From Bacteroidaceae bacterium (GTDB lineage Bacteria; Bacteroidota; Bacteroidia; Bacteroidales; Bacteroidaceae), in assembly GCA_017427065.1 (NCBI GenBank), contig JAFRTL010000010.1:62001-126000 (forward strand): a DNA stretch of 64,000 nt. Reading direction: 5' to 3'. Below are positions 51,669 to 60,105 of this stretch, piece after piece (the stretch's first letter is position 1; each line of letters opens with the position of its first letter). Position numbers and translations under genes: made by a program. The notes beneath the pieces are model-generated. The model was not told the DNA's origin. It was given only the letters and a program-made list of their open reading frames with translations, and searched no databases.

Positions 51669-52246
51669 GCGAATTAGACCTCTGGTTACTGGCAGTTGGA
51701 TTGGCTATGGATTGCTTCACCGTTTCCATTGCCAGCGGCATCATCTTGAAGCGCATGGAGTGGAAGCCCATCCTGATACTGGCTTTCTTCTTCGGATTGT
51801 TCCAGGCCCTTATGCCCCTCATCAGCTGGAGTCTGTTCGTCCACGTGAGCGACTTAATTCAGCAGCTCGACCATTGGATTGCTTTTGCCATGCTTCTGTT
51901 CATTGGCGTAAGCATGATCCGAGAGGCTTTCAGCAAGGAAGAAGAACGGCATTTCGACCCACACAGGCTAGTTGTGGCTCTCACGCTGGCAGTGGCGACC
52001 AGCATCGATGCGTTGGCTGTAGGCATCTCCTTTGCCTTTACGGGCTATCATAGTCTGGCAACACTCACCTACCCGCTCTTCATCATCGGACTGGTTTCTT
52101 TTATCCTGTCGTTGGTGGGTGCATGGCTGGGTGTCTCGTTTGGGCACAGCATCACACGGAAGTTACGCCCTGAACTCTTGGGGGGCATCATCCTCATCGC
52201 CATTGGTAGCAAGATATTGATTCAACACTTATATTACGGACTCTAA
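51665..52246 (+). CDS. mntP: Manganese efflux pump MntP
   Basis: 193-aa inner-membrane protein with six segments in two related halves. Acidic residues within the membrane mark both halves: LAMDCFTVSIASG and ATSIDALAVGISF. It should export Mn2+. No manganese riboswitch is visible; it lies inside a translationally coupled operon. Confidence 0.9.
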   Translation: MSELDLWLLAVGLAMDCFTVSIASGIILKRMEWKPILILAFFFGLFQALMPLISWSLFVHVSDLIQQLDHWIAFAMLLFIGVSMIREAFSKEEERHFDPHRLVVALTLAVATSIDALAVGISFAFTGYHSLATLTYPLFIIGLVSFILSLVGAWLGVSFGHSITRKLRPELLGGIILIAIGSKILIQHLYYGL

Positions 52247-52252
52247 AGACTC

Positions 52253-53263
52253 ATGAAAAAAGCGAATTATATCTGGATTGCGCTACTGGTAGTTGGTACG
52301 GTGCTGATATTGCTTAGGCACAACAGGCCCACGCCTTTTCAGAAGGAAAGCGGACTGATTTTCGGCACTATCTATAATGTGACTTACCAGTATGATGGCA
52401 GTCTGAAGACGGAGATTGACGAGGCACTGCATCAGTTCGATGGTTCTCTGTCGATGTTCAACGACACCTCTACCATCTCGCGTATCAATCAGAACCTTGA
52501 CATTGTGCCCGACTCTTTCTTCCTACGCTGCTTCCAGCGTGCGATGGAAATCTCTGAGGAAACTGGTGGTGCGTTCGACATTACGGTGGCACCGTTGGTC
52601 AATGCCTGGGGCTTCGGCTTCAAGCAGGGCATCTATCCCGATTCCCTTCAAGTAGATAGCCTGCTACAACTCATTGGATATCAGAAGGTCAGCATAAGTG
52701 CAGAAGGAAAGATTGTGAAACAAGACCCACGCATCACATTGGATTGCAGCGCCATCGCCAAGGGCTATGCAGTGGATGTGGTGGCACAGTTGCTCGACAG
52801 AAAAGGGATTCAGAACTATATGGTTGACATTGGCGGTGAGGTGGATGTGCATGGGAAGAATCCCAACGGAGAGCTTTGGCGCATAGGCATCAACAAGCCT
52901 ACAGACGACTCGCTCTCTGTGAATCAGGACTTACAAACGGTGCTCAGCATCTCGGAAGTTGGCATCGCCACTTCAGGCAATTATCGCAACTATTATTATC
53001 GCGACGGGAAGAAATATGCGCATACCATAGAACCACGCACAGGCTATCCCGTACAGCACAGCATCCTCTCTGCCACTGTCGTTGCACGCGACTGTATGAG
53101 TGCCGATGCTTATGCTACCTCTTTCATGGTCATAGGACTCGATGAGGCAGAGAAGTTCATCCAGTTGCACCCCGATATTGAGGCTTACCTCATCTATGCC
53201 GATGAGAAGGGAGAATACCAAACCTATGTTTCTGAAGGAATGAAAGAGTTTATTGAACATTAA
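52253..53263 (+). CDS. apbE: FAD:protein FMN transferase ApbE
   Basis: 336-aa periplasmic enzyme that attaches FMN to Thr or Ser of target proteins such as Nqr and Rnf subunits. It is anchored by an N-terminal segment (about 5-23, no lipobox Cys). Family motifs are IFGTIYNVTYQYDG, GGAFDITVAPLVNAWGFGF, LDCSAIAKGYAVD, HTIEPRTGYPV and the metal-binding DCMSADAYATSFMV. The last codons and stop fall in a heptamer array. Confidence 0.92.
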   Translation: MKKANYIWIALLVVGTVLILLRHNRPTPFQKESGLIFGTIYNVTYQYDGSLKTEIDEALHQFDGSLSMFNDTSTISRINQNLDIVPDSFFLRCFQRAMEISEETGGAFDITVAPLVNAWGFGFKQGIYPDSLQVDSLLQLIGYQKVSISAEGKIVKQDPRITLDCSAIAKGYAVDVVAQLLDRKGIQNYMVDIGGEVDVHGKNPNGELWRIGINKPTDDSLSVNQDLQTVLSISEVGIATSGNYRNYYYRDGKKYAHTIEPRTGYPVQHSILSATVVARDCMSADAYATSFMVIGLDEAEKFIQLHPDIEAYLIYADEKGEYQTYVSEGMKEFIEH

Positions 53264-53285
53264 GTATTGAACATTATACATTTAG
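53251..53285. repeat. Heptamer array at the apbE 3' end
   Basis: TATTGAA, CATTAAG, TATTGAA, CATTATA, CATTTAG. It encodes the last residues of ApbE (FIEH) and its stop codon, and fills the gap to the next gene. Confidence 0.7.
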
Positions 53286-53294
53286 ATTAAGAAA

Positions 53295-53663
53295 ATGAAA
53301 TCTATCTATACGATCCTGTTGCTTATTATATCCAACATCTTCATGACCTTTGCCTGGTACGGACACTTGAAGTTGCAGGAGATGAAGATTACCACGAGTT
53401 GGCCCCTTATCGGCATCATTCTGTTGTCATGGGGCATCGCATTCTTTGAGTACTGTTTCCAAGTGCCAGCGAATCGTCTAGGGTTCCAAGAGAATGGAGG
53501 CCCCTTCTCTCTAGTGCAGCTCAAAGTCATTCAAGAATGTATCACGCTGGTGGTTTTCGGTATCTTCACCACCGTTTTGTTCCGCGGCGAATCCCTCCAT
53601 TGGAACCATTTCGCTGCTTTCATCTGCCTTGTTTTGGCCGTGTACTTCGTGTTTATGAAGTGA
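53295..53663 (+). CDS. DMT-family (DUF486) small membrane protein
   Basis: 122-aa protein with four membrane segments. The conserved EYCFQVPANRLGF and QLKVIQECITLVVF place it in the DUF486/DMT group. Substrate unknown. It ends the coupled set that begins at 48901. Confidence 0.85.
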   Translation: MKSIYTILLLIISNIFMTFAWYGHLKLQEMKITTSWPLIGIILLSWGIAFFEYCFQVPANRLGFQENGGPFSLVQLKVIQECITLVVFGIFTTVLFRGESLHWNHFAAFICLVLAVYFVFMK

Positions 53664-53739
53664 TGACACTTTTCAAAAAGAAAAGATAAGATTATTTAAA
53701 TTTTTCGCCCTTTATTGGGATAATTAGAAAATATTGTCG

Positions 53740-53747
53740 TAACTTTG
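53740..53747 (+). promoter_or_regulatory. -7 element of the TPR/PD40 gene
   Basis: TAACTTTG lies 9 bases before the ATG at 53757; an ATG at 53745 falls inside the element and cannot be used. Near-leaderless transcript predicted. Confidence 0.6.
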
Positions 53748-53756
53748 ACTTTCAAG

Positions 53757-55202
53757 ATGAAAGGGATAAGAGTTATGACAAAATATTTATGGACCATATT
53801 ACTGACTCTCTGCACACTAACGTTGCACGGCCAGACACAGGCACAGGCAAAGGCCCTTTATGATGAGGGGAAATTTGCTGAAGCGAAGCCTGCCCTGGAA
53901 AAACTGGTGAAGCAGCAGCCCAGCAACGGGAATCTGAACCTGTGGTATGGGGTGTGCTGTCTGAAGACAGGCGATGCGCAGCAAGCAGTGAAGTACTTGG
54001 AACAAGCTGTGAAGCGTCGTACACCAAGCGGGCAACTATATTTGGGTATGGCCTACAACGAGGTTTTCCGATTCGAAGATGCAGTAGAAACCTTGGAGGC
54101 TTATCGCAGTGACTTGGTAAAGCGCAAGCGTGACACGGCAGAGGCAGACGAGCTATTGCTACGCAGTAGGAACGGATTGCGACAACTGCGTGGTGTAGAA
54201 CGAGTGACGGTAGTGGACAGTATGGTGGTGGATAAGCCTGCATTTTTGAATTACTACAAATTGAGTCCGGAATCTGGAACGCTCTCTGCAGACAATGCGT
54301 TCTCTCCTAAAGCGAGTCTGGAGGGAGGTATCGTGTATTACAATGAATTAGGTAATATTGCTTATTATACAGATAAGCCAGACTCACTGCTGAGTATCTA
54401 CCGAGCTGTGCGACTGCTCGATGGTACCAGTGAGCGTACTCCTCTCAGCGATGAAATCAACAAAGGTCAGAATGCCAATTATCCATATGTGATGCCCGAT
54501 GGAAGCACCATTTACTATGCGGCCGATGGCGAGGAGTCGATGGGTGGTTATGATATCTTCGTGACACGCTACAACAGTACCAATGGTACGTATCTGCAGC
54601 CCGACAATGTGGGTATGCCTTTCAACTCGCCATACAACGACTATATGTTCGTGATCGATGAGTTCAGTAATCTAGGATGGTTTGCATCCGACCGCTATCA
54701 GCCCGAAGGAAAGGTATGCATCTATGTCTTCATACCCAACGAAACAAAAGAGGTGTACAACTATGAGAACACGGATCTTGATGAGTTGATAGGCCTCAGT
54801 CAGTTGCGTTGTATCCAGAATACCTGGACTGACGAGAGTGCTGTGAATGCAGCGAAGCTACGTCTGGAGGAGGTAAGCAATAAGATAGCGCAACTGAACA
54901 TCAAGAAGGACTTTGAGTTCGTGATAGACGATACACATACCTACTATGTGGCAAGTGACTTTAAGTCGGATGCTGCGAAGACAGCCTTCGCACAGTACCA
55001 GCAACTGGCTCAGAGCCTGGCGGAACTCGACATGCGTCTGACGCAGATGCGCGACCAATATGCTGAGGGAAGCGGCAGTGTGAAAACTCAGTTGACACCT
55101 GGCATTCTGGATCTGGAACAACGGGTACGACAGTTGCAGCAAGAGGTACGCAGTGCAGCCAACTGGGTACGTAGAGAAGAACAATCAACCTTAAAACAAT
55201 AG
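53757..55202 (+). CDS. Exported TPR protein with PD40-type propeller repeats
   Basis: 481-aa protein. The start at 53757 follows the promoter; a second ATG (MTKYLWTILLTLCTL) 18 bases on gives the core of the signal peptide. TPR-like repeats (about 30-140, LYDEGKFAEAKPALEKLV and NLWYGVCCLKTGDAQQAVKYLEQ) are followed by PD40-like blades (about 190-340, YPYVMPDGSTIYYAADGEESMGGYDIF split across strands) and a C-terminal coiled coil. It resembles the N-terminal part of PorE/OmpA-like envelope proteins but lacks an OmpA domain. Function unknown. Confidence 0.75.
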   Translation: MKGIRVMTKYLWTILLTLCTLTLHGQTQAQAKALYDEGKFAEAKPALEKLVKQQPSNGNLNLWYGVCCLKTGDAQQAVKYLEQAVKRRTPSGQLYLGMAYNEVFRFEDAVETLEAYRSDLVKRKRDTAEADELLLRSRNGLRQLRGVERVTVVDSMVVDKPAFLNYYKLSPESGTLSADNAFSPKASLEGGIVYYNELGNIAYYTDKPDSLLSIYRAVRLLDGTSERTPLSDEINKGQNANYPYVMPDGSTIYYAADGEESMGGYDIFVTRYNSTNGTYLQPDNVGMPFNSPYNDYMFVIDEFSNLGWFASDRYQPEGKVCIYVFIPNETKEVYNYENTDLDELIGLSQLRCIQNTWTDESAVNAAKLRLEEVSNKIAQLNIKKDFEFVIDDTHTYYVASDFKSDAAKTAFAQYQQLAQSLAELDMRLTQMRDQYAEGSGSVKTQLTPGILDLEQRVRQLQQEVRSAANWVRREEQSTLKQ

Positions 55203-55205
55203 CCT

Positions 55206-55670
55206 ATGGATTTATTGATTATCATTTTATTAGTCATAGCAGGAGTGGTCTTGTTGCTGATAGAGCTGTTCCTGATTCCTGGCACCAGTCTAGCAGCCTT
55301 CATCTCAGGAGCCTGCTTTATCTATGCAGTGTATCATGCCTTTACCTACATAGGTGCCGCTGCAGGTTTCCTCACTTTAGCCGTGTCTGCCATAGCAGGC
55401 ATCGCAGCTGTGGTGTGGTTCATGCGCTCGAAAACACTGGACAAGGTAGCTCTGAAAAAAGACATTGAAGGGAAGGTGGATCGCGATGCAGAGCATCGTG
55501 TAAAAGTGGGCGATCAAGGAGTGGCTGTGACACGTCTGGCACTTTTCGGACAGGCTGAGATCAATGGTGACCTGGTGGAAGTGAAGTCATGCGACGGTTT
55601 CCTAAATCCCAAGACGCCCATCAAGGTGGTGCGCATCAACGATGGCAACATTCTAGTAGAAAAATTATAA
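55206..55670 (+). CDS. NfeD-family membrane protein
   Basis: 154-aa protein with two to three membrane segments (about 3-25, 35-55, 58-78) and a C-terminal OB-fold domain (about 95-154, VGDQGVAVTRLALFGQAEINGDLVEV). It is the usual partner of the flotillin gene that follows 27 bases later. Confidence 0.88.
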   Translation: MDLLIIILLVIAGVVLLLIELFLIPGTSLAAFISGACFIYAVYHAFTYIGAAAGFLTLAVSAIAGIAAVVWFMRSKTLDKVALKKDIEGKVDRDAEHRVKVGDQGVAVTRLALFGQAEINGDLVEVKSCDGFLNPKTPIKVVRINDGNILVEKL

Positions 55671-55697
55671 TAATACAATACTAAAAGACTAAATAAT

Positions 55698-56690
55698 ATG
55701 AACGACCCTATTTTCTTTACCGCGTTTATCATTGTAGCCGCCATCATATTTCTGGCTATATTCTTTCACTATGTGCCGTTCTTCCTTTGGCTGTCGGCCA
55801 AGGTATCAGGCGTAAACATCTCTCTGGTGCAGCTTTTCTTGATGCGCATCCGTAACGTACCCCCTTATGTGATAGTACCTGCCCTCATCGAGGCGCATAA
55901 GGCTGGACTGAAAAACATCACGCGCGATGAACTGGAAGCGCACTATCTTGCTGGCGGACACGTAGAACGTGTGGTACATGCCCTGGTTTCTGCATCGAAG
56001 GCCAACATCGATCTGCCTTTCCAAATGGCTACAGCTATCGACTTGGCTGGTCGTGATGTGTTCGAAGCCGTACAGATGTCTGTTAATCCGAAGGTGATCG
56101 ACACCCCTCCTGTTTCAGCTGTGGCCAAGGATGGTATCCAGATGATAGCCAAGGCCCGTGTGACCGTACGTGCCAATATTCGTCAATTGGTGGGTGGTGC
56201 TGGCGAAGACACCGTATTGGCTCGTGTAGGTGAAGGTATTGTATCTTCCATTGGCTCTGCTACCAACCACAAATCGGTGTTGGAGAACCCTGATTCCATC
56301 TCTAAGTTGGTATTGAGCAAGGGTCTGGATGCAGGAACTGCTTTCGAGATTCTCTCCATTGATATCGCTGATATTGATATAGGTAAGAACATCGGCGCTA
56401 CCTTGCAAATGGATCAGGCTAATGCCGATAAGAACATCGCTCAGGCAAAGGCTGAGGAGCGTCGTGCAATGGCTGTAGCTCAAGAGCAGGAGATGAAGGC
56501 GAAGGCTCAGGAAGCTCGTGCTAAGGTAATCGAGGCAGAAGCTGAGGTGCCTAAGGCAATGGCGGAAGCCTTCCGTAATGGAAATCTGGGCATTATGGAC
56601 TACTATCGTATGAAGAACATCGAGGCTGATACGGGCATGCGCGATGCGATTGCCAAACCTGCTGGTGGGGCTCAGCATACGAATAAATAA
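55698..56690 (+). CDS. floA: Flotillin-like protein FloA
   Basis: 330-aa SPFH protein of membrane microdomains. An N-terminal membrane segment (about 5-27) is followed by an SPFH domain (about 60-240, with [17 protein letters not shown]) and a C-terminal Ala/Glu-rich coiled coil (about 245-300). Length and motifs fit the FloA/UPF0365 family closely. Paired with NfeD. Confidence 0.93.
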   Translation: MNDPIFFTAFIIVAAIIFLAIFFHYVPFFLWLSAKVSGVNISLVQLFLMRIRNVPPYVIVPALIEAHKAGLKNITRDELEAHYLAGGHVERVVHALVSASKANIDLPFQMATAIDLAGRDVFEAVQMSVNPKVIDTPPVSAVAKDGIQMIAKARVTVRANIRQLVGGAGEDTVLARVGEGIVSSIGSATNHKSVLENPDSISKLVLSKGLDAGTAFEILSIDIADIDIGKNIGATLQMDQANADKNIAQAKAEERRAMAVAQEQEMKAKAQEARAKVIEAEAEVPKAMAEAFRNGNLGIMDYYRMKNIEADTGMRDAIAKPAGGAQHTNK

Positions 56691-56703
56691 AAACAACTGC
56701 ACT

Positions 56704-57582
56704 ATGAAAAAATACTTTCCTCCTTCGGAACTGATCATCAACCAAGATGGCTCGGTATTTCACCTGCACGTCAAACCTGAATGGTTGGCTGACAAGATTA
56801 TTCTTGTGGGTGATCCTGAGCGTGTGGGACTGGTAGCCTCGCACTTCACGGACATAGAGTGTGATGTACAGAGCCGAGAGTTCCATACCATCACAGGCTG
56901 GTATGAAGGCAAACGCATCACGTGCATCAGTACGGGCATTGGATGTGACAACATCGACATTGTGATGAACGAGATTGATGCTCTAGCCAACATTGATTTT
57001 CAGACACGCGAGGAGAAAGATGTATTGCGTTCTTTAGAGATAGTGCGCATTGGCACCAGTGGTGGCTTGCAGTCCTATACTCCTGTGGGCGCCTTCGTCT
57101 GTGCGGCCAAATCCATCGGCTTTGACGGAGTGTTAAATTTCTATCAAGGACGGAACGAGGTGTGCGACATCAAAATGGAACAGGCGTTCCTAAACCACAT
57201 GGGATGGAAGGGTAATCAGTGTGCACCAGCTCCTTATGTCATCGACTGTCATGCAGAGTTGCTGGAACGCATTGCGGCAGACGACATGGTGCGTGGCATC
57301 ACCATTGCAGGAAACGGATTTTATGGTCCACAAGGGCGAAAATTACGTCTCCCTTTGGCAGACCCACAGCAAAACGAGAAAATCAGGCAGTTCGAGTATC
57401 AAGGTATGCACATCACCAATTACGAAATGGAAAGTAGCGCCCTCAGCGGACTTAGTCGACTGATGGGGCACAAGGCTACTACGGTATGCATGATTGTGGC
57501 CAACCGTCTGATTAAAGAAGTGAATACGGGCTATAAGAATACGATAGATACCCTAATAACAACTGTGCTCGACAGACTATGA
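56704..57582 (+). CDS. Nucleoside phosphorylase (NP-I family)
   Basis: 292-aa cytoplasmic enzyme that splits nucleosides with phosphate. The start at 56704 (MKKYFPPSELIINQDGS) is preferred to one inside floA. Diagnostic sites are KIILVGDPERV, STGIGCDNIDIV, RIGTSGG and the ribose-binding NYEMESSAL. Uridine or purine preference is not decided by eye. The stop overlaps the next ATG. Confidence 0.88.
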   Translation: MKKYFPPSELIINQDGSVFHLHVKPEWLADKIILVGDPERVGLVASHFTDIECDVQSREFHTITGWYEGKRITCISTGIGCDNIDIVMNEIDALANIDFQTREEKDVLRSLEIVRIGTSGGLQSYTPVGAFVCAAKSIGFDGVLNFYQGRNEVCDIKMEQAFLNHMGWKGNQCAPAPYVIDCHAELLERIAADDMVRGITIAGNGFYGPQGRKLRLPLADPQQNEKIRQFEYQGMHITNYEMESSALSGLSRLMGHKATTVCMIVANRLIKEVNTGYKNTIDTLITTVLDRL

Positions 57583-58067
57583 GTGAAGCGAACTTCTACA
57601 TCGAGAGTCAGGATAAGGCAGGAATTTATAAAGAGTTTCTGCCACAGTTTCGTGCCTTGCTTACAGGAGAGACGGAGGAAGTGAGTATCTTGGCCAATGC
57701 GGCAGCAGCTCTGCATCAAGTGTTCGACTTTTTCTGGGTGGGTTTCTATCTGGTGAAGGGTGATCGCTTAATCTTAGGGCCTTTTCAAGGTTCTGTGGCA
57801 TGCTCCATCATCAAGTTTGGCAAAGGCGTGTGTGGCACAGCTTGGAAAGAGAAGCAAACACAAGTGGTGCCAGATGTGGATCAATTCCCTGGACATATAG
57901 CTTGCAGTTCGCTGTCCCGCTCTGAGATCGTAGTTCCTCTGATTAAGGAGGGAGAGGTAAAGGCTGTGCTCGATGTAGATAGCAAGGAGTTGGCAGCTTT
58001 CGATGAAACAGACCGTCTCTATCTGGAACAAGTGACTGAGTTTCTGGCTAACCTACTTTACGTATGA
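57579..58067 (+). CDS. GAF-domain free methionine-R-sulfoxide reductase
   Basis: 162-aa cytoplasmic GAF protein. Three cysteines, Cys75, Cys85 and Cys109 (in VACSII, GVCGTAW and HIACSS), match the fRMsr arrangement, and FWVGFYLVKGDRLILGPFQG is typical. It reduces free methionine-(R)-sulfoxide. Overlaps neighbours by 4 bases on both sides. Confidence 0.9.
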   Translation: MSEANFYIESQDKAGIYKEFLPQFRALLTGETEEVSILANAAAALHQVFDFFWVGFYLVKGDRLILGPFQGSVACSIIKFGKGVCGTAWKEKQTQVVPDVDQFPGHIACSSLSRSEIVVPLIKEGEVKAVLDVDSKELAAFDETDRLYLEQVTEFLANLLYV

Positions 58068-59494
58068 ACATGACCCAAGATACCATCTGCGCCATTTCCA
58101 CTTCTTCTGGGGGAGCTATTGGACTAATACGTGTGAGCGGACCAGATGCCATCTTTGTCACCAGTAGCATCTTTCGTCCAGCAAAAGCAGGCAAAAAGTT
58201 GGAAGATACTAAGCCATATAGCCTTACCTACGGACAGATTCTTGATGGAGAGGAAATCATCGACGAGGTGTTGGTCAGTCTTTTCCGTGCGCCCCATTCC
58301 TATACGGGTGAAGACAGCACGGAAATAGCTTGCCATGGATCTTCGTATATCTTGCAGCGTATGTTGCAACTGCTTATTAAAAAAGGATGTCGATTGGCAC
58401 AACCTGGAGAATACACCCAACGGGCATATCTCAATGGCAAGATGGACCTGAGTCAGGCAGAAGCTGTAGCCGATCTTATTGCTTCCAATTCTGCGGCTTC
58501 TCATCGTTTAGCTATCAGTCAGATGCGTGGCGGATTCAGTAAGGAACTGGTTGCACTCCGTGATCAGTTACTCCATTTTACCTCACTTATCGAACTGGAA
58601 CTCGACTTCAGCGACCATGAAGATATCGAGTTTGCTGATCGAAGTGAATTGTTCCGCCTAGCTGACCATATCGAGGAGGTTATCACCCGCCTGAAGAATT
58701 CTTTCCGTCTAGGAAATGTGCTGAAACATGGTGTACCTGTCGCCATCGTGGGAAAGACCAATGTGGGTAAAAGTACCCTACTCAACCGCTTGTTGCACGA
58801 AGAACGTGCTATCGTGAGTGATATTCATGGCACTACGCGTGACGTCATAGAAGACACTATCGTTTTAGAAGGCATCACCTTTAGATTCATAGATACTGCA
58901 GGACTGCGCTCCACCACAGATGCCATTGAGCAGATAGGTATTCAGCGTGCTTATCAGAAACTGGAGGAGGCACAAATTGTGCTTTGGATAATAGACACTC
59001 CTCCTACCGAAGAAGAGTTACAAGACATGTCGCAACGCTGTGAGGGAAAGAAACTCATCATCGTGCGAAATAAATCAGATAAGCCAAGCGATGCAGACTT
59101 TACTTTTGTGAAATCACAGGCTGCCATCCATGATGCAGGCGCACAGCGCAGTTTGAATTTTCAATTCTCAATTATCAATTATCAATTTATCGAACTCTCT
59201 GCCAAGTTCGATCCCAACATCAACGCTTTGGAAAAGTTGTTGCTTCATGCCGCAGATATTCCAGAAATCTCAGGAGCAGATGTAATAGTGACCAATGCAC
59301 GTCACTACGAAGCTCTCACCCATGCACTGGACGCCATCCAACGTGTACAGCAAGGACTCCACGACGGTCTTTCTGGCGATTTCCTTTCACAGGATATTCG
59401 AGAATGCATCTACCACCTCAGTGACATCGTTGGTGAAGTCACTGCTGACGATGTGCTCCAGAATATCTTCAAGCATTTCTGCGTGGGAAAGTGA
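58064..59494 (+). CDS. mnmE: tRNA modification GTPase MnmE, with repeat-encoded insert
   Basis: 476-aa GTPase that with MnmG modifies U34 of tRNAs. It has the N-terminal folate-binding domain with TICAISTSSGGAIGLIRVSG, the helical domain, G1 GKTNVGKST, G2/G3 GTTRDV and DTAGLR, G4 NKSD, G5 SAK and the C-terminal catalytic FCVGK. Between G4 and G5 a heptamer array encodes LNFQFSIINYQF, giving a loop longer than usual. All catalytic motifs survive, so the enzyme is expected to work. Confidence 0.95.
   Translation: MNMTQDTICAISTSSGGAIGLIRVSGPDAIFVTSSIFRPAKAGKKLEDTKPYSLTYGQILDGEEIIDEVLVSLFRAPHSYTGEDSTEIACHGSSYILQRMLQLLIKKGCRLAQPGEYTQRAYLNGKMDLSQAEAVADLIASNSAASHRLAISQMRGGFSKELVALRDQLLHFTSLIELELDFSDHEDIEFADRSELFRLADHIEEVITRLKNSFRLGNVLKHGVPVAIVGKTNVGKSTLLNRLLHEERAIVSDIHGTTRDVIEDTIVLEGITFRFIDTAGLRSTTDAIEQIGIQRAYQKLEEAQIVLWIIDTPPTEEELQDMSQRCEGKKLIIVRNKSDKPSDADFTFVKSQAAIHDAGAQRSLNFQFSIINYQFIELSAKFDPNINALEKLLLHAADIPEISGADVIVTNARHYEALTHALDAIQRVQQGLHDGLSGDFLSQDIRECIYHLSDIVGEVTADDVLQNIFKHFCVGK
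59156..59190. repeat. In-frame heptamer array inside mnmE
   Basis: AATTTTC, AATTCTC, AATTATC, AATTATC, AATTTAT. Read in frame between the G4 and G5 motifs of the GTPase domain. Confidence 0.8.
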
Positions 59495-59569
59495 TTTTTT
59501 GCAAAGAAAAGCATACTATATGCAAATATGGCTCGTAAATCGCATAATTTCAAGCATTTAAAATTTCGT

Positions 59570-59710
59570 CTATTTTTGCAGATTTTTGAATTTTAACTTC
59601 GATATTTGCAGATTTTCGCCCACTTTGTCCCCCATCTGTCCCCCGAGATAGTCAAAAATAGCCGAGGGACAAAAGAAACCAACAGAGCAAAGATTTACGG
59701 AATCTGTCAT
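59570..59710 (-). other. 46-codon ORF with a 12-bp direct repeat, possible element remnant
   Basis: An open frame facing mnmE encodes 46 aa with DYLGGQMGDKVGENLQISK and ends NLQK. TTTGCAGATTTT is repeated at 59575-59586 and 59605-59616 (30-bp period), which makes NLQ recur in the protein. TGTCCCCC occurs twice near 59628-59645 with a partner GGGACA near 59664. It has the look of the edge of a former mobile element, but no homologue can be named and coding status is doubtful. Confidence 0.3.
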
Positions 59711-59757
59711 GACTAAGTCTACATGACATAGGTACAATATACAGGTACAACAAAAAG

Positions 59758-59800
59758 GCGACAGCAGCTACAGTCGAAATATGATTGTAGCTGCTGTTGC
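59758..59800 (-). terminator. Hairpin terminator downstream of the decayed ORF
   Basis: ACAGCAGCTACA (59761-59772) pairs with TGTAGCTGCTGT (59786-59797), extended by up to three further pairs. The minus strand continues with CCTTTTTG, so it works leftward. Confidence 0.7.
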
Positions 59801-60066
59801 TATAGTATATAGGTATTACTAGTAATGTCTATCACCATCAACTTGTTGTATTGCTGGTACATACTGCTGCGAAGCAGGTTCTTGAAGGTTGCGCAAAAAG
59901 TTACGGCGTGCAGGTTGTTCTTCACTTCGTCTGCCGCTTCTTTCTTACCCTATTCTTTCAGTTGGCGTATAGTCTTCACCTACTGCTCATAGAAAGAGTC
60001 ACAAATAGTGTCCAGTACTCGAACGATATTTGTAGCTCTTGGTTCAGCAAATGTCTTATGACGGTA
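59800..60066 (-). pseudogene. Decayed coding fragment with in-frame TAG codons
   Basis: One minus-strand frame reads protein-like sequence over about 80 codons (RHKTFAEPRATNIVRVLDT, then VKTIRQLKE, then KKEAADEVKNNLHAVTFC and NLLRSSMYQQYNKLMVIDIT), interrupted by three TAG stops. It ends at a TAG beside the terminator at 59758-59800. I do not recognise the family. It looks like the C-terminal remnant of a gene once in the same direction as the operon to its right. Confidence 0.45.
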
Positions 60067-60105
60067 GAACTATACGGAAATAATTACAATACTTCTTTGG
60101 TCATC

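Noticed and set aside
13234-59190. Heptamer arrays as CRISPR-like arrays
   Set aside because: Units are contiguous 7-mers without spacers, a few copies each, and no cas genes are present.
59800-60066. TAG recoding (as in some phages) to explain the interrupted ORF
   Set aside because: Neighbouring genes use TAG and other stops normally, and the fragment lacks a start and a recognisable family; decay is simpler.
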